DNA of 64,000 bases from JAHEDT01 sp963825615. Its GTDB lineage: Bacteria > Desulfobacterota > Desulfuromonadia > Desulfuromonadales > BM103. Each line of letters begins with the position of its first letter. Positions within the stretch are counted from its first letter, which is position 1. The stretch is from assembly GCA_963825615.1 (NCBI GenBank), contig CAWGTV010000001.1, positions 1 to 64,000 on the forward strand. Reading direction: 5' to 3'. A program made the translations under genes and the position numbers. A model generated the notes under the pieces. The model was not told the origin of the DNA. It ran no database searches and worked only from the letters and a program-made list of their open reading frames with translations. Below, in pieces: positions 39,817 to 51,264 of the stretch.

Positions 39817-42186
39817 TTACGAGTTTAACTTCCCCCAAACCTTCTTCACCGCGCTCACGAAAGCGCCGTCGGCGACTTCGTCTTCATCTTCGCCGTAGTA
39901 GCCGCGGTAGTACTTGTTGCCGTAGTAGCTGTAGTTGCCGTAGTACTTGAAGCCGCGCCCGGACTTGTCGTTGAGGATGACGCCAGCGATCTTGGCGTCG
40001 ACGGCGCGCAGCGACTCAACCATCTGCAGGGCGGCCTTTTCCGGCACCCGGCACGGCTCGATGACGATCAGGTTGATGTCGACCATGGGCGCGAGAATCT
40101 GTGCGTCGGTGACCGGCAGCACCGGCGGGGCATCGATGACCACGTAATCGTAGCGTTCGACGAACCTATTCGAGAAAAGCTCGACCATGCGCGTCCGATT
40201 CAAGTATTTCGGCCGGATTAGGCGGTATCGTGCCGGCAGGCAGGAAATCGAGTCGCGGGCTGGCAGATTTGGCGCAGGGCATTCTGATCATCGTCTATGA
40301 GCAGGTTGACCAACCCCGGCTCGTTCTTCAGGCCGAACATGTCAAAGAGCTGCGGGCGACGCAGGTCGCAGCCGATCAGCAGCACCTTGGCGCCGGTCTG
40401 CGACAGGACCACGGCGAGGTTGCCGGAGATGGTCGACTTCCCCTCGTTGGGCAGGGAGCTTGTGACCATGATGATCTTGTGCTTTTCCTTGGACGGTGAT
40501 GTAGTTGAGGTTGGTGCGCAGGGCACGGAAGGCCTCGACCACCGGCGATTTCGGCATCAGGGTGGTGACCAGGCGCTTGCGCGGCATCTTGGCGTCCTCG
40601 TCGGCGAAGGGGATGCGCGGGATGATGCCGAAGACGTTCAGGCCCAGCTTCTCGCGGATATCCTCGGTGGTCTTGAGGGTCTGGTCCATGTAGTCGAGCA
40701 GAAAGGCCAGGCCGACGCCGAGCATCAGGCCGAGGATGAAGCCCAGAGCCAGGTTCTTCTTCTTGTTCGGCTTGATCGGCATTTTCGGCGTGACCGCCGG
40801 GTCGACGATCTGCACGTTGCTGATGGTGGAGGCCTGGGCGATGCGCGCCTCCTGCTGCTTCTGCAGCAGGAAGGTGTAGAGCTCGGCGTTGACCGAGTTG
40901 ACGCGCGTGCGCTTGGCCAGCTCCAGCTCGGCCTCGGGGATATCCTCGAGCTGCGCGTCGAAGCCGGCGATGGTCTTGGCCAGGTCGCGTTCGCTCAAGA
41001 GCAGCTCCTGGCGCAGCGCCTGGTAGGTGGAGAGCAGCGACTCACGCACCCGGGTGATCTGCGACTGCACTTCGACCACCGCCGGGTGGGACTCGGTGAA
41101 GTCGATCAGCATCCCCTTCTTCTGGGCGTCGAGGTCGGCCAGCTTGGCCGCGGCTTCGCTGATCGCCGGCACGTTCTCGATGGTCGGCACGGTCAGCGGC
41201 CCGCCGCTGCGGATCGCGTCCTTAATGATGGCGATGGCGCTCTCGACGCGCTGGCGCTTGAGGCGCATGTCGGCCTGGGTCTGCTCGAGCTCCACCAGCT
41301 TCTGCACCAGCGAGTTCCCCTCGGGGCCGAGGGTGACCAGGCCGGTCTGCACCTTGTATTCCTGGAGCTGCTGCTCCGAGTGGTCGAGCACGTCCTTGAG
41401 GCCGCTCAGCTGCTGGGAGATGAAGTCGACGGTCTTGCCCGCTTCCTGGGTCTTGCCGGCCACGTTCATCTCGCGGTAGACCTCGGTGAGGATGATTGAC
41501 CACGTCGCGGACGTGCCCCGGGTCGGTGCCCTGGCTGGAGACGCGCAGGATGTTGCTCCCCTTGCCCATCTCGGTGACGTTCAGGCTGTCGATGATATTG
41601 CGCGGTGATCACGTCCATCGGCTGGCGCTCGAAGACCATGCGCTGGCCGGCGGCCCCCTTGGTGATGGTGAGCTGCAGCGTAAGGCCGCTCTGCACGTAA
41701 GACTTCGCCGCTGCGCCCCTTGCCGAGCAAGTCGGCCGGTGAGGTCGGAGACCTGGTAGTTCTGGCCATCGAGCAGCGTGACGACCAGCCCGGGGAGCGG
41801 AGTCGATGACGACAAACTCGCCGATGACGACAGTCAAGACCCGGGGTGGTTTCCGCCACCTGCCATTCGAGGTTCATGCGCTTGGCGACCTGCTCGGCCA
41901 GCGAGCGCGAGCGCAGCACCTCGATCTCGGTGGAGAGGGAGTTGTCGCTGCCGTCCATGCCGAGTTCCTTGAGCATGTTGCCCTGCTGGGCCTTGCGCAC
42001 CTCGAGGGTGGTGTAGGCCTCGTAGACCGGCTCGGTCAGGAAGGTCTTGACAGTCACCCCGATAAAGACCAGCAGGAAGACCAGCAGCACGATCTTCCAG
42101 CGGCGCAGGACGACGTTGATGTAATCGGTGAGGTGGGCTTCTTTTTCCAGCCCGATGGAGTATTGCGGGTGCTTTTGCTCAGACAT
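39817..42186 (-). CDS. wzc: Wzc-like co-polymerase / BY-tyrosine kinase, copy 2 (several frameshifts)
   Basis: Paralogue of copy 1 with the same layout: MSEQKHPQYSIGLEKEAHLT, DYINVVLRRWK, TM1 IVLLVFLLVFIGVTVKTFL, coiled coil, TM2 LALGFILGLMLGVGLAFLLDY, Walker A SLPNEGKST, A' LLIGCDLRRP, YDYVVIDAPPVLPVTD, IVIEPCRVPEKAA and a tyrosine-rich end KYYGNYSYYGNKYYRGYYGE. Breaks at about 41835, 41720, 41600, 41470, 40500 and 40210; all motifs survive, which favours sequence error over decay. Distinct tail (EDEDEVADGAF...KKVWGKLNS) from copy 1, so their substrates or partners may differ. ATG at 42186. Confidence 0.85.
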
Positions 42187-42193
42187 ATGATTC

Positions 42194-42475
42194 CGTGGAC
42201 GCGGAACGCGGGACGCGGGACGCGGCAACCTTAAAAGCTGCCTGACCCTGCGCCGGTAACCGCGAGGTTGCAAGTTATTGTTATCTGGTGTGAGAAGAGC
42301 CGTTAAAAACACGGGACGCGGGACGCGAAAAACCTGCATCGGTCTTCGACTCCGCATCCTGCTGGCCACAATGCTTATCTGCTCTAAAAATATCCGTTAA
42401 ACTCTGCGGCGCATGGTTAGCGCCGCGCATTCAAGTTGAAGATGTCCTCGTCCCGCGTCACGCGTCCGCGTCGCG
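42194..42475. repeat. GGGACGCGG element between wza and wzc
   Basis: The left side is a run of GGACGCG units (CGTGGACGCGG, CGCGGGACGCGGGACGCGG; 42194-42224). The right side is the inverted form TCCCGCGTCACGCGTCCGCG (42451-42470). Another copy GGGACGCGGGACGCG lies at about 42308-42322. Fills most of the 296-bp gap. Confidence 0.65.
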
Positions 42476-42482
42476 ACAGGTT

Positions 42483-43537
42483 TTAATTATTATTCTTAAG
42501 ATACTTGATCTGCACAAAGGGCTGCAGGATCGCGCCGACCGCCTGCAAGCTCGGCAGGATTTCCTGGAGCTCCTCGTTCCAGCCGCCCAGCTTGGTTTTC
42601 GGCACGTAGACGATGTCGCCGTCCATCAGCGACATCGGCATGGCCTGGCCGTTCATGACCTTGCCGAGATCGACCACCATCAGCTGCCCCTTGGTCTGCG
42701 AGAGGGAGCGGATGATGCGGATCTGGTTGTGGTCGTAGGGCTTCTGGTCGATGGCGGCCGCGGTGAGCGCCTGGACCAGGTTGAGGCGGCCGTTGACCAT
42801 CGGCACCATGCCGGACTTGCCGACGGCGCCGAAGACGAAGACGCGCTGGTCTTCGTTGCCCGGCACGTAGATGGTGTCGCCGGAACGCAGCTGGATGTTC
42901 TGCTTCAGGTCGTTGTTGTGCAGCAGCTCGTAGATATCCACCGGCTGGATGCGGTCGTTGCGCACCAGGCGGGCGCCGCGCAGGTTGGCGGCGGTGTTCA
43001 GGCCGTTGCCAAGGGCCAGGCCGTGCAGCAGCTGGGTCGGCCGGTCGAGGTAGTGCAGCCCCGGGGCGTTGAACTGGCCGAGCAGGTAGAGCGGCTGCGA
43101 CTTGAAGTCGATGATTTCCACGGTCAGGATCGGGTTCTTGATGTAGGCCTTGAAGATGTCGACCAGCTTCCCCTGCAGCTGCGATACGGACAGCCCGGCG
43201 ACGTGCGACCCCGCCGACGTGGGGGAGGAAGATGGTGCCGTCGGTGTTGACGCGGAAGCCGCCGATGTCGCCGGACGAGTAGCTGACCCGGGCCGACTGC
43301 TCGACCATGCCCGGCACGTAGACCGAGAGGACGTCGCCCGGGCCGATGATGTATTCGGTGACCTTCGGGCTGTCCTCGACCGGCGCGGTCACGGCAACGT
43401 CTTCGACTTCGACGACCCCGGCGTTCGGATCGTTGATGTCGAGCACCAGTACCGGCGCTGTAGTCCTCGTAGCGGGTGCAGCCGGTCATCACCAACACAG
43501 TGATCAGCACAAGCAGAAACAGCGTGTTTCTCTTCAT
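42483..43537 (-). CDS. wza: outer-membrane polysaccharide export lipoprotein Wza (frameshifted)
   Basis: Forms the outer-membrane channel for exopolysaccharide. ATG at 43537 after a perfect AGGAGG; lipoprotein signal MKRNTLFLLVLITVLVMTGC (lipobox MTGC). After a break near 43450: EYIIGPGDVLSVYVPGM (Poly_export domain), FLPHVGG. After another near 43205: SQPLYLLGQFNAPGLHYLDR and VFVFGAVGKSGMVPMVNGRL, the two SLBB units, and GDIVYVPKTKLGGWNEELQE near the end. About 350 residues. Head of the wza-wzc-wzc run, 375 bp after tviB. Confidence 0.88.
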
Positions 43538-43540
43538 TGA

Positions 43541-43911
43541 ATCCTCCTGAAAACCCCGGGATGCGGGCCGCGGGACGAGGGACGTGCAAGGCAAGCTTAA
43601 AATCCCTGGCAACGCACCCGAACTAAAATGTAGTTAGAACAAGCATTAATCTCGCAATTTTGAGATGTTAACAGCGTTAGTTATAAACAATTAAACTTTA
43701 TGTTGTCAAATTAAAAAACACGGGTGTTAAAACCTGTGCGCGCACGGCTGCGTAGCGCGAGACAGTTCGCGGAAAACACGTTCACTTCAAACCTGGCGTA
43801 AGGTTGACGGGAATCTTTGGCGGGCAGTGGATATCCAGCTGAGCACCACAGCCCTCGAGTCAGCCACACGCCTCTCAAAACAGAGCTTGTCACGTACCAC
43901 GCGCCACGTCA
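43541..43911. other. 371-bp gap between tviB and wza
   Basis: No gene. The wza side has a GGGATGCGGGCCGCGGGAC-type repeat (43557-43580), the middle is AT-rich (likely promoter of wza), and the tviB side has the inverted form CACGTACCACGCGCCACGTC (43891-43910). Confidence 0.5.
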
Positions 43912-45229
<1,318 letters not shown>

Positions 45230-45323
45230 CTCATCCCCCCATCTTGACGTGCGCCTTATTCAGTAGCCGCTTATAGCAGAAATGCGTTTTTGATGGAACT
45301 AAAAACCCGCACCTCTGAACACG

Positions 45324-46379
45324 TCAAGACAATAAATCCAGCGCCCGCGACCGCCAGGAGAGTACCGCGATCTGGATATGCATGCGCTCAGCGAGACCAG
45401 GGAATTCGGCGCGAATGACCTCAGCAGCAAAATCGGCGAGGAAGCGGGACTTCAGCTCGGCCCGTGCGCGGTCCATGCCGATCTCTTCGTAGGGGACCGA
45501 GGCGAAAAGCAGAAAGCCGTCGTCAGGGATCCGACCAGCGCGCATGTTGGCCTCGATGATGCCTGCGGCTTTGCGAATCGGGTCGGCCAAATCGGGGCTG
45601 TAGGGACCAATAATCAGAGCGAGGTTTGGCGTATGGAGAAAATCGAAACCACGTCCGAGACAGATCATCCACTCACGATGCTCGATATCGAGCAGTCGGC
45701 AGGTGTTACGCACCTGGGTGATCCACTTAAGATTCCCTTCCAGGAGAGGAAGCAGATCCTGTCGCATCTGATCTGGCATATCGGGGTAAAGTGAGCTTAG
45801 ACGATGGCCGAGCGAGCCAGAATCGGTCGGAGTCATCCTTGCGAGGTCAAGGACCTCGTCGTTAAAACCATGCAGTATCAAGGCATCCTCATCGGTTTCA
45901 TAACCGCAGAGGATCGGGTAGACGGTGTCATGACCGGCACCAAAGATATGCTCGGCCTGCCGCTTGATCACCAAGCAATGCTCGAGAGCCGCCTCGGTAT
46001 TGTAGGCGAAACCGGCGCAGCCCCGGTTGGCGTCGCCGCGCGAGAAGTGATACGTGATGAAGATCAGCACCCGGCGACCGGTGGTCACCGTGCGGTAGAC
46101 ACTTTCGGCAAGCACCTCGCCCAGGTGCGGCCAGCCCAGATCGAACATGCCACCAAGATTGCGAATGGGTTGAATGATGCCTGGAGGGGTTCCGGTAGCG
46201 ACCGGGATGTTGATCCGCCCGTCCATGCATTTGAGCACGATGATGGCTGTTGGATGTTGTGCCAGGTAAAGCTCTCGGGCCAAGTAGGCCTCGGGACTCC
46301 GGAATTCCGAGGTGTGGCGGCGAGCCAGATCCAGAAGCCATTCGATACGTTCCGCGATCGGCCTGTGATGGATACTCAT
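45324..46379 (-). CDS. beta-carbonic-anhydrase-like protein of the CsoSCA type
   Basis: 351 residues, intact; ATG at 46379 after GGGAGGAG. Metal and dyad residues fit the carboxysomal-shell carbonic anhydrase: C51 with D53-R55 in LKCMDGRIN, H111 in ITYHFSRGD and C121 in RGCAGF. The 60- and 10-residue spacings are close to those of CsoSCA. No transmembrane segment or signal. No other carboxysome gene is present, so a stand-alone cytoplasmic CO2/bicarbonate role is inferred; a different hydrolase activity cannot be excluded. Neighbours are tviB and lrgAB, without obvious coupling. Confidence 0.6.
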   Translation of the reverse strand: MSIHHRPIAERIEWLLDLARRHTSEFRSPEAYLARELYLAQHPTAIIVLKCMDGRINIPVATGTPPGIIQPIRNLGGMFDLGWPHLGEVLAESVYRTVTTGRRVLIFITYHFSRGDANRGCAGFAYNTEAALEHCLVIKRQAEHIFGAGHDTVYPILCGYETDEDALILHGFNDEVLDLARMTPTDSGSLGHRLSSLYPDMPDQMRQDLLPLLEGNLKWITQVRNTCRLLDIEHREWMICLGRGFDFLHTPNLALIIGPYSPDLADPIRKAAGIIEANMRAGRIPDDGFLLFASVPYEEIGMDRARAELKSRFLADFAAEVIRAEFPGLAERMHIQIAVLSWRSRALDLLS

Positions 46380-46524
46380 GGTCTCCTCCCATGCAATGTG
46401 GCAGGTCAGCACTTTAGAACAGATGAGATCATACCGAATCTTAGGGGAAAATACCTATTCAAATTTGAGGAATCAGCAGGGCGGTGCAGATGTGTCAAGG
46501 GGAAATGTGACTGGCCGGGGAGGA

Positions 46525-47224
46525 TCAAAAGCCCGTCAGAGCCATCAGCAGCGGCAGCAGGAAGGTGGTCATCAGGCCGTTCAGGCCGATGGCCAGACCG
46601 GCGACGGCCCCGGAGAGGCGATCGATCTCGAGCATGCGCGCGGTGCCGATGCCGTGGGCGGAGGTGCCCATGGCGAGGCCGGTGGCGATCGGCGAGGTGA
46701 TGCCGATGCGCCGGCAGAATTCCGGGCCGCACACGGCACCGAGACAGCCGGTCAGCACGACCAGGGCGGCGGTGAGCGGGGCGATGCCGCCGATCTTGGC
46801 GACGATGCTGATGGCGATCGGCGTGGTGACCGATTTCGGCGCCAGCGACAGGATGACGTCGCGGCTGCCGCCCAGAACCCAGGCCAGGCCGCAGGCGGAG
46901 ATGATGGAGGCGAGGGAGCCGGCCAGGATGCCGAGCAGGATCGGCCGCTTGCGCCGCCAGATCTCGGTCGCGCCGCTGGTAGAGGGGCACGGCCAGGGCG
47001 ACCACCGAGGGGCCGAGCAGGAAGAGCAGGATGTCGCCGCCGCGGGCGTAGTCGCGGTAGTCGATGTGGGTGCCCTTGAGGAGCAGGATGATGGCGACGA
47101 TCGCCACCAGCACCGGGTTGACCCAGACGCTGCCGATCCGCCGGTAGAGGCGCTGGGCAAGCTGGAAGACCGCCAGGGTCAGGGTGATGCCGAACAGCGG
47201 CGTGGCCACCAGCTCACTCCACAT
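46525..47224 (-). CDS. lrgB: LrgB/CidB-family membrane protein (one frameshift)
   Basis: Multi-pass inner-membrane partner of LrgA; the family influences murein hydrolase activity or transports small metabolites. LFGITLTLAVFQLAQRLYRR, WVNPVLVAIVAIILLLKG, LFLLGPSVVALAVPLY, then a break near 46985. It resumes with ILLGILAGSLASIISACGL, LAPKSVTTPIAISIVAKIGG (family signature), CGPEFCRRIGI and GLAMGTSAHGIGTARMLEID. About 233 residues. Overlaps lrgA by 11 bp. Confidence 0.88.
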
Positions 47225-47567
47225 CGTCGGGCTCCCGGGTTTCGAGGGTCTGGGCGAGCTTGCCGGTCACCGCCATGACGACGAAGGTGCTCAGCACCGT
47301 GGCCACGCAGATCGGCAGCCACTCGGCGGCGATCAGGTCGCCGTAGACCATGACGCCGACGCCGGCCGGGACGAAGAACAGGGCCATGTTCGACAGCAGC
47401 AGTTCGGCGGCCTCTTCGAGCCAGGCGGTCTCGACCAGGCCGGTCATCAAGGCGAGCAGGAGCAGCCCCATGCCGATGACGTTGCCGGGGATCGGCAAGG
47501 CCAGCAGGCGACTGAGAATCTCACCACACAGCTGGAACAGCAGCAGCAATGTCAGTCCGCGAATCAT
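47214..47567 (-). CDS. lrgA: LrgA/CidA-family holin-like protein
   Basis: 117 residues, intact, four predicted membrane helices. LPIPGNVIGMGLLLLALMTG and SNMALFFVPAGVGVMVYGDL are the family blocks. Overlap with lrgB shows translational coupling of the pair. Confidence 0.9.
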   Translation of the reverse strand: MIRGLTLLLLFQLCGEILSRLLALPIPGNVIGMGLLLLALMTGLVETAWLEEAAELLLSNMALFFVPAGVGVMVYGDLIAAEWLPICVATVLSTFVVMAVTGKLAQTLETREPDDVE

Positions 47568-47653
47568 GGCATTTCCTGGTCAGACGTCACTCGCATCCGA
47601 TATTCAGTCTCCATCAGAAGAGAAACCACCCGCTTCTCTTCTGTCTCCCGCCT

Positions 47654-48439
47654 TTACAATTCCCCCTGCAGCCCCTCGATGAGCGCGGCCACCTCGTCGC
47701 AGATCTCCTTCGAGGCCGGGCTCTTTTCCAGCTTGATGAACTTCTTGAAGCACTGCACCGACTCCTGGACCTGCTCCTGGTCGAGGCAGATGTTGCCGAG
47801 GGTCAGGTAGGCGAAGGAGAAGTCCGGGTCGAGGGTCAGCGCGTGCCGGCAGTGTTTTTCGGCTTCTTTCAGATCGCCGTTGTCATAGTGGTACTCGGCC
47901 AGGTTGAAGTGCCCCTGGGGGTCGTCGGGCTCCAGCTCCAGGGCCTTGGTAAAACAGCTCAGGGCCTCGTCGTTGCGCCCGGCGGCAAAGCAGAGATCGC
48001 CCAGGGAGTGCCAGGCGAAGGCGGAGGCGGGATCCTGCTGCAGGGCCTGGCGATAGCAGGCCTCGGCGGCGTCCACGCGCTCCTGGTGGAAATGAATCAG
48101 GCCGAGGCTGACCCGGGCGTCGGTCTGGGCGGGGTCGCGCGCCAGCACCGCCTCGTAGACCCGGCAGGCGTCTTCGGGGCGACCGAGCTCGAAATAGGTG
48201 TCGCCGAGGTCGAACTGGATATCAAAATCGTCCGGCAGCCGGCCGGCAGCGTCCTCGAGCACCGTGACCGCCTCCTTGAGGTGCCCGGCCTCGATCAGGG
48301 CCTCGCCGAGCAGGGCCATGGCGTCAGCGTTGTCGGGCTGCTCCTGGAGCAGGCGTTTGAGGATACGGATCGCGTCCTCGGCTGCACCGTTTTCGAGGGC
48401 CTGTTCGGCACGACTGAGGGATATCTGTTCGTTACTCAT
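47654..48439 (-). CDS. tetratricopeptide repeat protein, 261 residues
   Basis: Intact. About seven TPR units in sequence, for example ALLGEALIEAGHLKEAVTVL, FDLGDTYFELGRPEDACRVY, SLGLIHFHQERVDAAEACYR, NLAEYHYDNGDLKEAEKHCR and LTLGNICLDQEQVQESVQCF. No signal peptide or membrane segment, so a cytoplasmic scaffold. A C-terminal helix (EICDEVAALIEGLQGEL) follows. Start at 48439 (AAGGAGTAAATCG before ATG). Partner unknown. Confidence 0.8.
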   Translation of the reverse strand: MSNEQISLSRAEQALENGAAEDAIRILKRLLQEQPDNADAMALLGEALIEAGHLKEAVTVLEDAAGRLPDDFDIQFDLGDTYFELGRPEDACRVYEAVLARDPAQTDARVSLGLIHFHQERVDAAEACYRQALQQDPASAFAWHSLGDLCFAAGRNDEALSCFTKALELEPDDPQGHFNLAEYHYDNGDLKEAEKHCRHALTLDPDFSFAYLTLGNICLDQEQVQESVQCFKKFIKLEKSPASKEICDEVAALIEGLQGEL

Positions 48440-48458
48440 CGATTTACTCCTTAAAAAA

Positions 48459-48663
48459 CGGGACGCGGAATTCTTATCATGATGCGCGAAACGTGGATTG
48501 TAAACAATCATGGATTTTCTCGTAGCGCACTCCACGTCGCGAGACATCAGGTTTTGGTTTACGCAAACCGCTTTTTCGTCAGTAATTTTAGGATCTCAGG
48601 CGCATGGCTGTCCCACGCACATCGAGCTTTGGCGTCAAGGTCTCGTCCCGCGTCCGCGTCCCG
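48459..48663. repeat. 205-bp GGGACGCGG element with perfect inverted ends
   Basis: CGGGACGCGG (48459-48468) and CCGCGTCCCG (48654-48663) are exact inverse complements. The element fills the gap between the DUF512 stop (4 bp away) and the TPR start (19 bp away). Internal CGTAGCGCACTCCACGTCGCG (in two parts) resembles the GTGGCG family. Confidence 0.7.
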
Positions 48664-48667
48664 GGTT

Positions 48668-49966
48668 TTATCCTTGCTCCATCGCCAGGGTATCGAGGAT
48701 ATCCCACACCCCCCAGGGATCGGGCGCGACCACCTCGACCTGGACACCGAGACGGTCCTCCAGTTCGCTGATGCTGAGGTTGTCGAGAAACAGCTCTTCC
48801 CCTTCGCGCAGCATGACGTCGGGCACCAGCAGGATCTCGCCGAGCTCCTGTGCGGCCAGCTGTTCGGCCAGGTCCTGCCCGGTGAGCAGGCCGGCCACCG
48901 TGACGAAGCCGCCGAAGAAGCGATTCTCCACCACGTGCACGCGCAGGTCCAGCCCGCTTTTTGCGGCGAGGCGAGCGGCAAAGTCCCTGATCTCGGCGGC
49001 GGCCGACACCCCGGTGACCAGGCTGACCGGCGGCAGCGCCAGCGGCACCGCGTCGGCGATGACCTCGGCGGCCTGGACGCGAAACTGGGGGATCAGGCCG
49101 ATGCCGTTCTCGATCTGCGCCAGCTCCTCGTAGGTCGCCAGCTCCGGGAAGGGCCGCCCTGCCTTGAGGTAGAGTTCGTCGGCGGCGAAGATAAAGCGCG
49201 TGCCGAGCTGCGGCAAAAATTCCGCCTGGCGGGCCTCGACCCAGTCGACCAGTTCGATCGCTTCCTGGCGGGTCTGCGTGCGCAGCGCCGGCAGCCGCTG
49301 GCGATGGCCGGTCAGACCGACCGGCACGATGGCCAGCGATTTCACCCCGGGCGCCAAGGCCGCCAGTTCGTAGCAGGTCCGGGCCAGCTGGGCGCCATCG
49401 TTGAGCTCCGGGCAGACCACCACCTGGGTGTGGATCTCGATGCCGCCGTCGACGAGGGTCTGCAGCAGCGGCATGACGTCCTCGACCGCTTTGCCCAGCA
49501 GCTTCTGGCGCAGCTCGGGGTCGGCCGCGTGCACCGAGACGTAGAGCGGCGACAGCTGTTTCCTGAGGATCCGCTGCAGGTCGGCGTCGGTGAGGTTGGT
49601 CAGGGTGACATAGGCGCCGTAGAGGAAGGAGAAGCGGTAATCCTCGTCCTTGACGTACAGGGTCCGGCGCATGCCGCGCGGCAGCTGGTGGACGAAGCAG
49701 AAGATGCAGTTGTTGCCGCACTGCTTCGGCTCCGGATGGGGCAGACCGAGACCGAGCGGTTCATCGCTGTCGTGCTCGATGTCGAGCTCCCACAAGTCAC
49801 CATCGGCACGCTTTATGGCGAGGTGCAGGGATTCGGCGGGCTCCTCGAGCAGATAATCGAGCAGATCGTTGACCGGCTCACCGTTGACCGCCAGGAGCTG
49901 GTCGCCGGGCTGGATGCCCAGTTCTTCGGCGATGGTGGCGGGCTCAACCGTGATGATTTCAAGCAT
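48668..49966 (-). CDS. DUF512 family radical-SAM protein with N-terminal PDZ
   Basis: 432 residues, intact. ATG at 49966. Residues 1-60 form a PDZ-like domain (ELGIQPGDQLLAVNGEPVND). A CGNNCIFCFVHQLPRGMR motif binds the [4Fe-4S] cluster (CxxxCxxC). RFSFLYGAYVTLTNL and SPLYVSVHAADPELR are radical-SAM strands, and the C-terminal DUF512 includes VTGVSAA, LLTGQDLAEQL and DVMLREGEELFLDNL. Occurs widely in Clostridia and Geobacter; sometimes called an Fe-S oxidoreductase or TatD-neighbour protein, but the reaction is unknown. Confidence 0.85.
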   Translation of the reverse strand: MLEIITVEPATIAEELGIQPGDQLLAVNGEPVNDLLDYLLEEPAESLHLAIKRADGDLWELDIEHDSDEPLGLGLPHPEPKQCGNNCIFCFVHQLPRGMRRTLYVKDEDYRFSFLYGAYVTLTNLTDADLQRILRKQLSPLYVSVHAADPELRQKLLGKAVEDVMPLLQTLVDGGIEIHTQVVVCPELNDGAQLARTCYELAALAPGVKSLAIVPVGLTGHRQRLPALRTQTRQEAIELVDWVEARQAEFLPQLGTRFIFAADELYLKAGRPFPELATYEELAQIENGIGLIPQFRVQAAEVIADAVPLALPPVSLVTGVSAAAEIRDFAARLAAKSGLDLRVHVVENRFFGGFVTVAGLLTGQDLAEQLAAQELGEILLVPDVMLREGEELFLDNLSISELEDRLGVQVEVVAPDPWGVWDILDTLAMEQG

Positions 49967-50003
49967 GGGCAACCTGCTTCAACTTTCTAACCCCGGCAAA
50001 GAC

Positions 50004-50040
50004 AAAGGCCCCCGGCCGGATCGAACCGGCCAGGGACCTT
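50004..50040 (-). terminator. terminator downstream of hfq
   Basis: Minus-strand AAGGTCCCTGGCCGG / CCGGCCGGGGGCCTTT hairpin around 6 nt, T-rich 3' arm; 27 bp after the hfq stop. Confidence 0.75.
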
Positions 50041-50066
50041 GTGTCGTTTCATCATCCGGGCGCGTT

Positions 50067-50300
50067 TTATTCCCGGCCACCGTGCAGGCGGAAATTGCCA
50101 TCGGTCGAGGTGATCGACGAAATGGCATGTTTGTAAAGCAGCAGGTCACCGCTGCTGTCGACCAGAACGCAGAAGCTGTCAAATGATTTGATGTGACCCC
50201 GCATTTTCTCGCCGGACATCATGGAAATTTCGACGAGGACTCTCTCCTTGCGGGCCTGATTGAGATACTGATCCTGAATATTGAAGGGTGACTTAGCCAT
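50067..50300 (-). CDS. hfq: RNA chaperone Hfq
   Basis: Hexameric Sm-like protein for sRNA-mRNA pairing. 77 residues, intact. NIQDQYLNQARKERVLVEI (Sm1 start), GHIKSFDSFCVLV, and LLLYKHAISSI with the YKHA Sm2 motif. The distal C-terminal tail is short (about 10 residues), as usual outside gamma-proteobacteria. Last gene of mutL-miaA-hfq. Confidence 0.96.
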   Translation of the reverse strand: MAKSPFNIQDQYLNQARKERVLVEISMMSGEKMRGHIKSFDSFCVLVDSSGDLLLYKHAISSITSTDGNFRLHGGRE

Positions 50301-50317
50301 AACAACCGCTCCTTTTT

Positions 50318-51264
50318 TTAAATGCCATGGAATTCATCAATGAACTGTTGGATTGTAACAAAGTCGGCGGAGGATTCAAGCCAAATTATTGATTTGTCTT
50401 TACGAAACCAGGTCAGCTGCTGTTTGGCATAGCGCCGCGTCGCCTGTTTGAGATCGTCGAGCGCGTCCGCGCGCGTCACCTCGCCGCGCAGCAGGGCGAA
50501 GGCCTGGCGATAGCCGATGGTGCCCAGGGCTTTCGCGGCCGGGTCGTAGCCGGCCTGCAGCAGCGCTTCGGCTTCTTCGAGCAGCCCCTGGGCAAACATC
50601 GCCTCGGCACGCTCGTCAATGCGCCGGTAGAGCTCGGCGCGCTCGAGGTCCAGACCGATTTTCAGGGTGCGGTACGGCTGGCCGCCGAAGCCATGCGCGT
50701 CCTGCAGCGCCGCCAGGGAACGGCCGGAGTGCTGATAGACTTCCAGGGCGCGGACGATCCTGACCAGGTCATTGGGATGCAGGCGGGCGGCGGTGTCCGG
50801 ATCATGTCGGGCCAGCTCGGCATGCAGCGCGGCCCGCCCCTCCTCTTCGGCCCGGGCATGCAGCTGCCGGCGCAGCTCCGGGTCGGCGCCGGGGGCCCGC
50901 AGCAGCCCCTCGGTCAGGGCCCGGATATACAGGCCGGTGCCGCCGACCAGGAAAGGCCGTTTGTCCTGCGGCACAGATGGCGTTGACGGCCTGGTGGGCC
51001 AGGGTCGTAAAACGTTCGGCGTGGAAGTCCTCGTCCGGCCAGGCGACGTCGATCAGGTGATGACGGATACGCTGCTGCTCCGCAGCCGTCGGCTTGGCCG
51101 TGCCGATGTCCATCAGGCGGTAAACCTGGCGTGAGTCGGCCGAGATGATCTCGCCGCCGCAGCGTTCGGCCAGTTCCAGGGCCAGGCCGGTCTTGCCGAC
51201 GGCGGTCGGGCCGCAGATGACGACGAGGGCCGGGCGATTGATCTGCAGGAGTCGGCACCGTCAT
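50318..51264 (-). CDS. miaA: tRNA dimethylallyltransferase MiaA (frameshifted)
   Basis: Adds dimethylallyl to A37 of UNN-decoding tRNAs. The ATG at 51264 overlaps the mutL stop (ATGA). A break within the first 10-15 codons precedes RPALVVICGPTAVGKTGLAL, GGEIISADSRQVYRLMDIG and HLIDVAWPDEDFHAERF. Another break near 50975 precedes FLVGGTGLYIRALTEGLL, from which the frame is intact: RLHPNDLVRIVRALEVY, AKALGTIGYRQAFALLRG, RRYAKQQLTWFRKD. About 315 residues. 17 bp before hfq. Confidence 0.92.

Noticed and set aside
42194..42475. CRISPR-like array made of GGGACGCGG units
   Set aside because: Units are 7-8 bp and contiguous, without spacers of constant length; no cas genes are nearby.
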